Shown here in pieces: positions 1 through 8,179 of a DNA stretch of 36,326 nt (positions within the stretch are counted from its first letter, which is position 1; every line of letters starts with the position of its first letter). The notes under the pieces are model-generated. The model did no database searches. It was not told the origin of the DNA and worked only from the letters and a program-made list of their open reading frames with translations. This stretch comes from Symsagittifera roscoffensis. Its lineage: Eukaryota > Xenacoelomorpha > Acoela > Convolutidae. Both the position numbers and the translations under genes were made by a program. The stretch spans positions 1 to 36,326 of the forward strand of contig NW_026971110.1 in the NCBI RefSeq assembly GCF_963678635.1, given 5' to 3'.

Positions 1-1137
1 GTATCCTTTTCGAAACGGAAGGTCAATTTTTGCTATTCTAACAAAATCACCAACGTAGAGCTTTGGTCGGCGTACTAGTTTCTGCGATTGTTCCACTCTT
101 AATGAAATGAGACGTGGAACGTCCTTTTTGGTAACTTCATTCGGGGCGATTTTGGTAACGCGGTTTGTTCTCGAGTTAATTGTGTTGACAAAATCTTGAA
201 GCTTATCGATGTATGAGTAGGTCCATTTGTCCTCCAAATACTTATAAATCAAACCCTTTAGTGATCGAATGTTCCTCTCCGCGAAAGCGGATTTTTTTTC
301 ACTCTCTGTTGTATAAGTTTCGATGTCCTTTTCCTCACATAAAGTTTTGAATGACCCCTTGAACTCTGTGCCTTTATCTACCCAAACTTTTTTCGGCTGT
401 TTTGTTTTTATCATATGTTTGAATGCTTCCGCAGTTGAGGTGGCATACTTTGATTTCAACGGTTGTACACGTAGAAAGCGGGACATGCAATCCACTGCAA
501 CCATAAGATATTTAATTTTTTTGTTGTAATCTGCAAGTTTATCAACATACGCCAGGTCAATTGACCATATTTCGTCTATGTCATAAACTATCACTTTGAG
601 GCGTGGTGTTTTGCGACGAACTGTTCGATATTTTGTATATGCTGGCTCTGTATGTAAAAAACGTTTCACTTTACTTCGTGAAATTTTTGATTCCTCTTTT
701 AAATTCTGTACACTACCAAACAATGCTGGACCCTTACTTGTAAATTTAGTTTTCAATACTTTTTCTTCAGCTGGTGTAATCTTGCCATTTTTTGTTTGTT
801 TTTGTCTTCTTCTTCTCTGTCGTTGCAGAATCTGAATCGTTATCGGGCGTTTCGTACGACTCGGAGTATTCCTCTTCTGCTGCACCTTCTTCTTCTCGTT
901 TGATTTTTTGCGGTGACCGTTCTCTTTCACTGTCTGCAACAGTTTTTCTGGTTTTGCGTCTCTTACTGCTTTTTGAGGTGGCTCTTCTTGAGGTCGTCGA
1001 CGATGACGACGAAGGTTTCTTCTCGGGAGAAAGGAGGAGGAGGGCTGTAGATTTTGAAGGGGAATTTGTGGAACGTCTGCTTGTTTGCTTCTGTTGAGCT
1101 TGTTCCGTATTCGTTGACTGAACCGCGACTTTGGCAT
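1..1137 (-). CDS. Polinton-type retroviral-like integrase (partial, C-terminus outside window)
   Basis: An open frame runs without a stop from an ATG at 1137 to the left edge (379 codons). It follows an in-frame TGA a few codons upstream. The first ~120 codons are basic and low-complexity. From about 800 downward the frame reads as an rve-family integrase: catalytic Asp at 556-558 (context WSIDLAYV), second Asp at 376-378 (VDKGTEF) and Glu at 277-279 (AFAERNIRSLK). The last visible residues (YVGDFVRIAK...FRKGY) are the basic C-terminal domain seen in Polinton integrases; a chromodomain, if present, lies outside. The enzyme would insert the linear element DNA into chromosomes. The first 371 nt overlap the end of the upstream gene in another frame, so the true start could be lower, near 800. 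Confidence 0.85.
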   Translation of the reverse strand, partial: MPKSRFSQRIRNKLNRSKQADVPQIPLQNLQPSSSFLPRRNLRRHRRRPQEEPPQKAVRDAKPEKLLQTVKENGHRKKSNEKKKVQQKRNTPSRTKRPITIQILQRQRRRRQKQTKNGKITPAEEKVLKTKFTSKGPALFGSVQNLKEESKISRSKVKRFLHTEPAYTKYRTVRRKTPRLKVIVYDIDEIWSIDLAYVDKLADYNKKIKYLMVAVDCMSRFLRVQPLKSKYATSTAEAFKHMIKTKQPKKVWVDKGTEFKGSFKTLCEEKDIETYTTESEKKSAFAERNIRSLKGLIYKYLEDKWTYSYIDKLQDFVNTINSRTNRVTKIAPNEVTKKDVPRLISLRVEQSQKLVRRPKLYVGDFVRIAKIDLPFRKGY

Positions 1138-2080
1138 ACTTGTTCATAACCAACCGTTCATCAAGTTTGAGTGACCTCAAAATCAGTATAAAAGCAGGGT
1201 TGTAAAGTTTTTTAGTTTGTTGTTGTATATCATACAGAAAAACTGATGCTTTAAGACCTGTTGGCACTTTATCAACGTAAATTTCTTCATTATCTTTATT
1301 TATTTTGACTCGTTCTGACTTTTTAATAACTTCAAGAACTTTTTTTGCTCGCTTAAATTTGTGTTCATCCATGAGCTGTAATTGTAACAGGATACGTTCT
1401 GTGGATAATGCCTCACTAAGCTCAACACTTTTTTCCATCTCGTTACCTTCATCATCATCATCATCATCATCACCATCACCGTCATCATCATCATCGTCTT
1501 GAGAAGTGAGAGGGAGAGCTTGTTTTTGTGGATTGTTTTCTGCTTTGGCAACAATAGGTGGTTCAGGGGTTGGGGGAATGACTGCTGACGTATCAATAGC
1601 TGATGTTGTTGTTGTTCTTGCTGATTCATTTAGTGGTCTCAAACGGTTCAAATATGATAGTTGCGGTTTCTTGTGTTTAATTGAGTTGTCAAGCAAAATA
1701 TGTGCTGCATGTGGTTGATCTCTGATGTACATATGCTTTGGAATTAGAACAAATTCTTCTGCTGCCATTTCTATGCAGTCAAATACTTGAAGCAAAAATA
1801 AAGTATTTGTCTGATTAGATAAAATCCTTGTTTGCTCAGTATAATAGCTCGTTTTTTTTTCAGGACTCGTTTTTGGATTGATTAAAATTTTGTATGCTGT
1901 TTCGAATTTATTGAGGTTTGGGATACTGACAGGCACATTTCCGTTGACTACATTGAGCAAGCATTCGCAAACAACTGATATGATTTGACTATTTGATGTT
2001 TTTTTTCTAATGAAGCCTCGTAGTTGAGTTGGGTTCAACTGTACCATGTGTTGCAGAATAAATAATTTTTTCGCGTTCAT
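767..2080 (-). CDS. Polinton small-protein (PX-like) relative with acidic and basic low-complexity tail
   Basis: 437 residues starting at a true ATG. Residues ~1-75 (motifs KLFILQHMVQL, CECLLNVVNGNVP) resemble a short conserved Polinton/adintovirus protein of unknown role. A second ordered patch lies near residues 265-320 (VPTGLKASVFLYDI). Between them is an Asp run encoded by a GAT/GAC trinucleotide repeat (1449-1497). The C-terminal ~110 residues are Ser/Lys/Arg-rich and probably disordered. The 5' end overlaps the ATPase by 74 nt and the 3' end overlaps the integrase frame. A role in DNA or chromatin binding is only a guess from charge. Family assignment is from memory of the pattern, so moderate confidence. 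Confidence 0.6.
   Translation of the reverse strand: MNAKKLFILQHMVQLNPTQLRGFIRKKTSNSQIISVVCECLLNVVNGNVPVSIPNLNKFETAYKILINPKTSPEKKTSYYTEQTRILSNQTNTLFLLQVFDCIEMAAEEFVLIPKHMYIRDQPHAAHILLDNSIKHKKPQLSYLNRLRPLNESARTTTTSAIDTSAVIPPTPEPPIVAKAENNPQKQALPLTSQDDDDDDGDGDDDDDDDEGNEMEKSVELSEALSTERILLQLQLMDEHKFKRAKKVLEVIKKSERVKINKDNEEIYVDKVPTGLKASVFLYDIQQQTKKLYNPAFILILRSLKLDERLVMNKYAKVAVQSTNTEQAQQKQTSRRSTNSPSKSTALLLLSPEKKPSSSSSTTSRRATSKSSKRRKTRKTVADSERERSPQKIKREEEGAAEEEYSESYETPDNDSDSATTEKKKTKTNKKWQDYTS
1449..1497. repeat. Trinucleotide (ATC)n microsatellite inside a gene
   Basis: An imperfect ATC/ACC repeat. In the minus-strand gene that covers it, it encodes an Asp-rich run interrupted by Gly. Such runs readily change length by slippage. 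Confidence 0.85.
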
Positions 2081-2729
2081 TTGTGATGGGTGTCACTTCT
2101 GCTTTATCTAAAGGTAAATAGAAAATTGACGGACCAGGTGGTATTATGTTTGAACAGTATCTGAGACAGTCTGATGTTCGGGGATCTAAATCTATTAATA
2201 GATGTCCAAAGCTGTCCTTTGTAGCCAGTTCATACGATTGACGTAAGAATTTAGGTGCATTAAGTTGCCTTCCGAGGTGATCAAGTTGCTGAATATCACG
2301 AGGTGATTTGAATAAAATGATGTGAGATGTGTTCAAATCAATAGTTCGGGACCATCGGCTTTGTTGGAATAAATTATGTTTAACATAAATAACATCTAAG
2401 CCCCTGTGTCTTCCTGCTGTTGCTAATTTAACGAATTCTTTATCATTGTATATTTCTTCGCATGAGTCATCAAACACTAACAGAATGTTTTCAATGTTTC
2501 TCAAACGATCGAATCCGTCAAATTTTACAAATTCAATATGAATTCTGCGAGCGTTTAACTCGTCCATAACTACAGGTTGAATATCTTTGTAAAAAAATAA
2601 CACTCTTTCAAATTTGGGATAAAATGATCTTCCTGTCAATAGCTTGAAAATCAACTCTGTTTTTCCGGATCCTGACGGTCCTACAACTGCCATAAACAGT
2701 CTTGTCGACGTATCAATAATTTTATTCAT
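2007..2729 (-). CDS. DNA-packaging ATPase (A32/FtsK-HerA type)
   Basis: 240 residues from an ATG at 2729. An upstream TTG at 2783 gives a longer frame but is unlikely as a eukaryotic start. Walker A is GPSGSGKT near residue 18, and a Walker B-like strand ILLVFDDSCEE lies near residue 84. The order and length fit the packaging ATPases of Polintons, adintoviruses and other double-jelly-roll-capsid viruses, which pump DNA into the particle. The start ATG overlaps the TGA of the upstream membrane protein as ATGA (2726-2729), and the 3' end overlaps the next gene by 74 nt. No break is seen in this copy. Confidence 0.9.
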   Translation of the reverse strand: MNKIIDTSTRLFMAVVGPSGSGKTELIFKLLTGRSFYPKFERVLFFYKDIQPVVMDELNARRIHIEFVKFDGFDRLRNIENILLVFDDSCEEIYNDKEFVKLATAGRHRGLDVIYVKHNLFQQSRWSRTIDLNTSHIILFKSPRDIQQLDHLGRQLNAPKFLRQSYELATKDSFGHLLIDLDPRTSDCLRYCSNIIPPGPSIFYLPLDKAEVTPITNEREKIIYSATHGTVEPNSTTRLH

Positions 2730-3004
2730 ATCCTTGGGTTTGGTAGCACGTACCCAACTAAACCAGACAATATTGAAAACCAAACTGACGTTTCTTCACA
2801 GCTTATTTGCGTCCAAGAAAGTTTATAGATGCAAAAAGTAAGTAAAATGAAAATTAAAATCATTTGAGACATAAAAACTACTTCTGATCTGGGGACTGTA
2901 ACATCATTACAAAACTTCCAAGATTTTTGTTCAGTGTTTGTTTGATCATAAGCAAAATCTGTAAATATAGTAGCATCAGGCTCATCAATAGCTAATTCAG
3001 TCAT
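2726..3004 (-). CDS. Small Polinton membrane protein
   Basis: 92 residues from ATG. A hydrophilic N-terminus is followed by one strong membrane segment at about residues 45-63 (VVFMSQMILIFILLTFCIYK) and a second hydrophobic end with SILSGLVGYVLPNP. Short proteins with this tail sit beside the ATPase in many Polintons; their function is unknown and a virion-membrane or assembly role is conjecture. The stop codon overlaps the ATPase start (ATGA), suggesting coupled translation from one mRNA. Confidence 0.7.
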   Translation of the reverse strand: MTELAIDEPDATIFTDFAYDQTNTEQKSWKFCNDVTVPRSEVVFMSQMILIFILLTFCIYKLSWTQISCEETSVWFSILSGLVGYVLPNPRI

Positions 3005-3123
3005 TCAGTTGTTCGATTTATATTTCTCTCTCTAACTGATTTTTTCTAACTCCTCTCTATCTATAACACTAGTTTCTTAATGAGAATGAAAAAAATGTGT
3101 TCTTGTCATAAAATATGTATTAT

Positions 3124-3511
3124 CTATACTTCAGAACAATAAAAAATCTCGTATCGAGTATAACTTCTAGAGTCATTAGTTATGTCATTGTCATTGTCAT
3201 GCAGCATTTCCACAACATAATTGGCTGGCACATATTCAGTTTTTGCATGAAATACAACTTTCTTTACAGAGTTCTCTTTTACTAGTTTCTGAACTTCCTC
3301 AGGTAGGTCACTGCTTTGAAGATCCATTTGAACTCCGGGTTGACGTTTGGGCACTAAGATTAGCCTGGGAAGACATACTCCTCGTTTGTTGGCCAACATT
3401 TTGACTAAACTTGTGTCGTTGAAAATAGATGAATTGGTCAATCACTGGGAAAAAATTTCTTAAAATAGTCAATTCGTCTCCTGAGAGAGTAATTTGTCCT
3501 TTCCGCTGCAC
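3124..3511 (-). pseudogene. Broken small Polinton ORF, unrecognised
   Basis: Two overlapping minus-strand frames (3308-3511 and 3124-3441) look like halves of one coding sequence. Neither opens with ATG (GTG and TTG), and the frame changes near 3410-3440. An in-frame TGA lies just upstream of 3511. The downstream half has a plausible protein composition (residues such as ANKRGVCLPRLILVPKR). I do not recognise the family. It sits between the exonuclease-like gene and the membrane protein, where Polintons often keep small virion or accessory genes. A one-base indel, old decay, or a short intron could each explain the pattern. Confidence 0.5.
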
Positions 3512-3563
3512 AACTTGACCTCAGCAATTGATTTGTTCTGTTCTGGTCAAAGTTACTTTGATA

Positions 3564-4136
3564 TCACTCTCTGGTGTCATCCAAGCCAAGAACACTAAAT
3601 TTGGAGATAGGTACGTCTCCGCTTTTGCTAGTCTTTCGTTGTTGCTCATTTGTCAGCCAATCAAAAAAAACCTTCGTTTTTTTCAGGGAACAGTGATTCC
3701 TAGAGTTATAATTAGGTTGTAAATGTCTATTGCAGGATGGATAATTCTTCAAATGTAAGTTTTCAATTCTCGGGCAACCCAATTCATCAAGATTCACAAC
3801 TTCTCGATCCAAGTACTTTGCAAGGAGTTCAGCCTTCTCTTTTCCTTTGGCGTAAAATACAGCGTTAGGATTTCTCAAAACAAAACTTTGAATAATCTGA
3901 TTAAGGTTTAAATATAAATAATCTCCGCTTTCCCAGTGAATTCCGTGCAAGTATTGTGTTAACCAGTTGTACGCTTTTTGTTCAGCTTTGGGTAGTGAGT
4001 TGAAAGGGACTGGAGGTAGAAAAATAAGAGAGTCACTATATTCAGAAGTCGTAATGGCTATTTCTTTAACTATAAAGTTACTTTTTTTATAGCGAAATCC
4101 TTCCAAATCTATGACGACTGATCGTTCGCTCAACAT
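3564..4136 (-). CDS. RNase H/DEDD exonuclease-like accessory protein
   Basis: 190 residues from ATG. The N-terminus VVIDLEGFRYK resembles the first acidic motif (D-x-E) of DEDD 3'-5' exonucleases. A mid-protein YAKGKEKAELLAKYL and a later NLDELGCP followed by a His/Cys-rich stretch (CNRHLQPN, HCSLKK) match a family I recall from invertebrate repeats and large DNA transposons. A nuclease role in replication or in interfering with host factors is inferred from fold resemblance only. Its start overlaps the stop of the upstream ORF by 7 nt. Confidence 0.55.
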   Translation of the reverse strand: MLSERSVVIDLEGFRYKKSNFIVKEIAITTSEYSDSLIFLPPVPFNSLPKAEQKAYNWLTQYLHGIHWESGDYLYLNLNQIIQSFVLRNPNAVFYAKGKEKAELLAKYLDREVVNLDELGCPRIENLHLKNYPSCNRHLQPNYNSRNHCSLKKTKVFFDWLTNEQQRKTSKSGDVPISKFSVLGLDDTRE

Positions 4137-4567
4137 TCTAATAACTGATAGAGTTCTGGTCTGGTTAGTTTGACGAATAAACAGAAAGTAATACCGCTCA
4201 AATGACCAATCAGACTGCTGTTACACTTCCAGGGTAACATATAGCAGTAAGTGGGACCCGTGTTGTAAACTTCGTCAACAAAACCTGCAGCGTCATGCAA
4301 AATTGCATGCAGACGTAGTATTTTTGAATCTTTTAAATATTTGTCCAAGGAAGAGTCGTCTATGCCAATAAGACCTCCATATGGTCTAAGTTTAATAGCT
4401 ACGTCATAATTTAATTCGTTTTCACAGGAAAAGAAAAACAGAGAACATGCAGCCAGAAAGTAATTCCGACGGTCAGAATTTTCCGGATAGGTTTTTTTCA
4501 CAGTCAAATAAATCTCATGAATGATTTCCAAGTCTGTTGAGGTAACTCTACGTTTTTCCGATTTCAT
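4130..4567 (-). CDS. Conserved-looking protein of unknown function in Polinton block
   Basis: 145 residues from ATG. Visible features are a central HAILHDAAGFVDEVYNTGP followed by YCYMLP, with His, Asp and aromatic residues clustered as in a binding or catalytic site, and a hydrophobic segment near the C-terminus (SLIGHLSGITFCLFVKL). I do not recognise the family. Overlap with the exonuclease-like gene and shared strand place it in the same transcription unit. Confidence 0.55.
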   Translation of the reverse strand: MKSEKRRVTSTDLEIIHEIYLTVKKTYPENSDRRNYFLAACSLFFFSCENELNYDVAIKLRPYGGLIGIDDSSLDKYLKDSKILRLHAILHDAAGFVDEVYNTGPTYCYMLPWKCNSSLIGHLSGITFCLFVKLTRPELYQLLEC

Positions 4568-4600
4568 TTTTTTTCCAACACTCTTTGAGCCTGCTGAATT

Positions 4601-4798
4601 TCAAAACAGTGGAAATAAAAGTAACCGTTTAGATGCCAACAGCTGATATCTACAACTCAGTGATATACTTTGAATTAATCCATCAGCCTTTTTCATATAT
4701 TTTAAACATTTTAGTAAACATATATTTTCAGTCTGCGCTTTATTTTTTCTTACAATCAGCTTAGTGACAAAGTCAAACAAGAAGTCAAATCTATTCAT
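4601..4798 (-). CDS. Possible small ORF at the edge of the Polinton block
   Basis: 65 residues if started at the ATG at 4798 (an upstream TTG extends the frame to 4825). It is Lys/Leu-rich and shows no motif. It lies 33 nt upstream of the next ORF on the same strand. It could be a first gene of the unit or chance. Confidence 0.25.
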   Translation of the reverse strand: MNRFDFLFDFVTKLIVRKNKAQTENICLLKCLKYMKKADGLIQSISLSCRYQLLASKRLLLFPLF

Positions 4799-5063
4799 TT
4801 TCAAAAGTAGTATTCGACAAATCAAATGTTTTTACCAGTTTTTGTTTCCAAATCAAACTCAAAATTTCTAAACTGGTTGAAAATAACACGCAGCTAAAAG
4901 TACAATTTATTCTGTCTGTGTTTTCGTGATAAGCGTATTTTAAACTCGGGGAAAATTTAGAGAAAGTTTAGCACAATTATTACCTTCCAAAACCTACTGT
5001 TCCAAAAATTTTTATTTGATGAACAATTTCATGTGATTTAAAATGTTAATTTGCTTGTTTTAG
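4799..5063. other. AT-rich spacer with no gene seen, ending in a splice-acceptor-like tract
   Basis: No coding signal on either strand. The last bases before 5064 (TTTGCTTGTTTTAG) look like a 3' splice site for the plus-strand ORF that follows. If so, the upstream part is intron. Confidence 0.45.
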
Positions 5064-5390
5064 ATGCCTTCATACCTGGAAACAGTTAAAATTCCTTTCG
5101 GGGGGTTAGAGCTTATCAATATTCCTGTGGAGGAAATCCACGTTAGATATATGGCTGGGCTCGATCCTGAGGCATTAGTGGTGAAGGAGCTCTGGGTCAA
5201 GCCACGCCAGTGGGCCAAGGGGAAACCCCTTCCCCGGACTTACCTCCCTGGGTCGCCCGAGTGGGAACTCCTCTCTGAGCAACTCAGGGACGTGGTCGCC
5301 CTCGGGGGTTGGATTGCCTACAGGGCTTCTGACCTGCTGGTGCTGATGGACAGCCCAGCCGTTTCCATTTATTCATACCTCTTCCAATAA
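5064..5390 (+). CDS. Small GC-rich ORF of unknown function (possible terminal exon)
   Basis: 108 residues from ATG, directly after a polypyrimidine-AG. Composition is clearly more GC-rich than the flanks. The protein reads as globular (LPRTYLPGSPEWELLSEQL, VVALGGWIAYRASDLL). The stop TAA is embedded in an AATAAA poly(A) signal (5387-5392) followed by a T-run, so the coding sequence ends exactly at the mRNA end. No family recognised. It could be the last exon of a host gene, a captured gene fragment, or part of an older transposon. Confidence 0.5.
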   Translation: MPSYLETVKIPFGGLELINIPVEEIHVRYMAGLDPEALVVKELWVKPRQWAKGKPLPRTYLPGSPEWELLSEQLRDVVALGGWIAYRASDLLVLMDSPAVSIYSYLFQ

Positions 5391-5392
5391 AG
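5387..5392 (+). terminator. AATAAA poly(A) signal overlapping a stop codon
   Basis: The hexamer AATAAA contains the TAA stop of the 108-residue ORF. It is followed by a purine stretch and a run of T. Confidence 0.5.
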
Positions 5393-7483
5393 AAGAGGTT
5401 TTTTTTTTTTTACCAAATTTTATTTTTTTAGTCCCCTTCCTCAACATCCCCCTTTCTTTATTATTTGTTTATTATTATTATTAATATTACCACCAATCCT
5501 TCGACGAGCTCAACTTTCGGGTAAGTCATTCTTATTTTGTTCAAATAGATCATTCATTTTGCCCAAATAGAGGTGGCGGCCGCCGCACTTGACGAATTTT
5601 CCTTTCTTCGAGATTGAGCAATAAAACATGCATTTTTGAAGGAAATCGTCCACCGCAGCCAACAGTTAAGCTACGCTGCCAAAATATTGGCTTTCCTATA
5701 TACCATATAGATTGGTGGCATATATTATGTATATAACGTCATTTTACATGTAAACAAGCCAATACCCCCAAACTTTAGAAGGGAAAACATGCACCAACCA
5801 AAACTTAATTCCTTCCCCGTTTCCATAAAGTGGCTGGAAATTTACCAATTTTAACCCCCCTTAAAACATGCGTGCCCGAAAAAGTAGGGCCTTTAACCCC
5901 TTTGGGGGTTAAAAGTGGTAAGTACAACGGCACATCGAAAAAAAGGGGGGGGGGGTTAAAAGTGGTCATTTTCCTAGCCACTTTTACTATACTACTAAAT
6001 TGCACATACGTCAATCATTTTTAGAGACATTTCATCGGACTCATAAAAATGGACAACAACAAACTAATGTTACGATTTGCGGGTACAGCGGCAGTGATGA
6101 TGCTATTACACAAAACTTGTCCCGTTCAGTTTGGAATGATATTATTACCTGAATCTTTCTGGTAGCTCCAAATTAACCGTCGGATTTGGTATCACGGGAA
6201 AGTTGTTCCAAATGCCTTAAAGCAGGTGAAACTTGAAACCTTCAATTCCCTCAACAAATATTAAACCTTCTCCAATCTTGTCGGGTGTAAACAATGAAAA
6301 CGATTTGGATTTCACAAAAAAATTTTCTGCTATGCCTTGATAAACTCTCTAAAAATCCTTTGGCGAAAATTTTTTCAATTATTTTAAGAAACCTGAAAAT
6401 CATTTCCTTTAAGATTAAATAAAAGAGTTATTAAATGGCATATATAAGAGTAAATCAAGCTTCTTATTTTATTGCACAGAGTTTCAAAACAATTTGCAAT
6501 TTGAATAAAATCGAGAATTTTTTCTGCTCAGTCGCTCATCACCAATCCGAGAGATTAGTAGAGAAAATTAGCTCACAATGTCAAAATAAAGTTTCTCGGT
6601 ATGCCGCTGGAGTCACCTAAACTCCCACTAAACGATACTTCATCTACAAACGTTTGGAATCTAAGAAGTACCACCCAAGAAAAAAAACTGCTCTCCTCTT
6701 GAGAAAACTACAATCTTAAACCCAACACTTTTTTGAAAAACAGCTCTCGATAACCACACAAAGAATGTTTAGATCAAGGCAAATCAATCTTTTCAGATTC
6801 TAGGGTTAAAATTGGGGGAGCAGGCGATTGTGTGGAGGAAAGCCATCTGAAAATTTTCGTCCTGAAAATATTCTAGGAATTAGACCCTTCAGCCTCATCT
6901 ATCAAACGTACACAAACGTACACATCCTTTAGTGTACAAACTTTAACTGGATTATCATCCAAAAATAAATTACTCAGATAGGTGACGGATAGAAAAACTT
7001 GCAAACCATGTCATCGAGCAATTGGAATTAAAAAAGTAAGACGTCGCTTTAGTAAACTCCGGTTGAAAGAAACCAGGAATCTCTAAAAGAAACATCGCAT
7101 AACGTGTTGTACTTAAAATTTCTCAGCAGGCTTGTTTCCTTCAAAGGAGGAGAAAATTCGGACCCAGAAATAAGTCAAAAATTGCTATCTCGCCCTCATA
7201 TTCAGGATCCAGAACTCACAGAGTGTCTCAAAAAACGGTACCCTTTTAGAAAAAGGACAATCCAAGCCGCAAGTACCGAATTCAACCATAACGACGGACG
7301 ACATTTATACCCACAGTTTATTTAGCAGAGGACGAAACTTATAAACTACCTTTTTATCCTTCAAATATGAGCGGTTGGGAATGATCAATGGGAGGCTTCC
7401 CTTGAACAATCGTCGCTAGCGAGCGTTTTATCTCAAGTTTAGAAGTTCTGAACTCTCGAAAATCAATAAATTTGGTTGAACTA
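5391..7483. other. Non-coding AT-rich region, no gene supported
   Basis: Only short chance ORFs are present. It contains an ATT-repeat near 5459-5487, a MITE-like inverted-repeat element (5828-5985) and a tandem AAACGTACAC duplication near 6903-6922. It ends at the target site of the BEL element. I see no promoter or RNA gene I could defend. Confidence 0.6.
5828..5985. mobile_element. MITE/foldback-like element with ~33-bp imperfect terminal inverted repeats
   Basis: The left arm (5828-5860, AAGTGGCTGG...TTAACCCCCC) is an imperfect inverted repeat of the right arm (about 5950-5983, GGGGGGTTAAAAGTGG...CCACTT). A third, perfect 9-bp palindrome TTTAACCCC/GGGGTTAAA sits in the middle (5892-5913). 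No transposase ORF fits. A target duplication is not obvious, so the class is undetermined. Confidence 0.5.
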
Positions 7484-7488
7484 AGACC
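7484..7488. repeat. AGACC target-site duplication, left copy (BEL element)
   Basis: Five bases flanking the outer edge of the left LTR, repeated exactly at 16374-16378. Five-base duplications are usual for BEL/Pao integration. Confidence 0.9.
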
Positions 7489-7926
7489 TATAATAATTGG
7501 GTATATTACCTGAGGAGAGTAGTACACCAATTGTTAGTAAGGGTAGTTTTAAGGGTTGAGTCAAAGGAGTTCCATGCAGTTGGGCATCAGTTGAGTAAGT
7601 ACATGAAAAATAATACAATAGTAAATCAGGGATAAAACTAAGGTAAATATAATATCATAAATAGGGATATTATATTACATGGTACGGGGAATACTAAAAG
7701 GCGAACGTTAGAAAAAGGGGAACTGTTAATAAGGGGGTTATTCAGAAAAGTTGATATTAATCCCGAGTTTTCGTATAAATTGAAACATTATTTTACTCTG
7801 AAAGTTTGTCATTTCCTTGTAAGTCATGCTGTTTTTGAAAAGTTGAGAGAAACGAGTGAGTCAGCTTGGCTGTAATGTCAAAAGTCAAGTTGAGAGAAAG
7901 GTGACCTTAATTGTTTACAATTAACA
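7489..7926 (-). repeat. BEL element 3' LTR
   Basis: 438 bp. In element orientation it starts TGTTAATTG and ends in ATTATTATA, so the 3' terminus is TA rather than the usual CA. By eye it is identical to the other LTR over its whole length. Confidence 0.95.
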
Positions 7927-7936
7927 CCCGCCCACA
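7927..7936 (-). promoter_or_regulatory. Polypurine tract of BEL element
   Basis: Read on the minus strand the bases next to the 3' LTR are TGTGGGCGGG, the purine-rich primer expected for plus-strand synthesis. It is short and contains a T and a C, so the exact limit is uncertain. Confidence 0.5.
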
Positions 7937-8179
7937 TTTGCAGAGCTTGCAAATAAAGTATTGAATAAAATAGTAAGGATACGGTAAAATACAAAGATAA
8001 GGGAACCAGTAGATAAGGGAACCAGAAATTGTTCTTTTTCATCTTCATCTTGGTTTGTCTATCGTTGAGCTGATTGTCTTAGTTAATTGACGAGTCGTAG
8101 ATTTGTTCATCTTTGTCGAGTTGATATGTTGAAGGCTGAGTTGCGTGATTATTTGGTTGGTTAGCTATTTGGAGCTTGG

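Larger units (their letters stand above)
1..4798 (-). mobile_element. Polinton/Maverick (adintovirus-like) gene block, partial
   Basis: Seven or eight minus-strand ORFs are packed head to tail with overlaps. Two are diagnostic of the Polinton/Maverick/adintovirus group: a retrovirus-like integrase and an A32/FtsK-HerA-type packaging ATPase. A short membrane protein and a small-protein relative typical of these elements lie beside them. The block is cut at the left edge of the window. DNA polymerase B, capsid and protease genes are not seen. No terminal inverted repeat could be recognised, so the right border near 4800-5050 is only where coding density ends. One small ORF looks broken, so this copy is probably no longer functional. 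Confidence 0.85.

Noticed and set aside
4799-5063. Polinton terminal inverted repeat
   Set aside because: Only one end is in the window, so an inverted partner cannot be compared and no typical terminus was recognised.
5805-6024. Two mirror-image ORFs on opposite strands
   Set aside because: Their similarity comes from the inverted repeats of the MITE-like element; no coding signal.
6435-7325. Short plus-strand ORFs of 61 and 73 residues in the non-coding region
   Set aside because: Short, no motif, no transcription or splice context.
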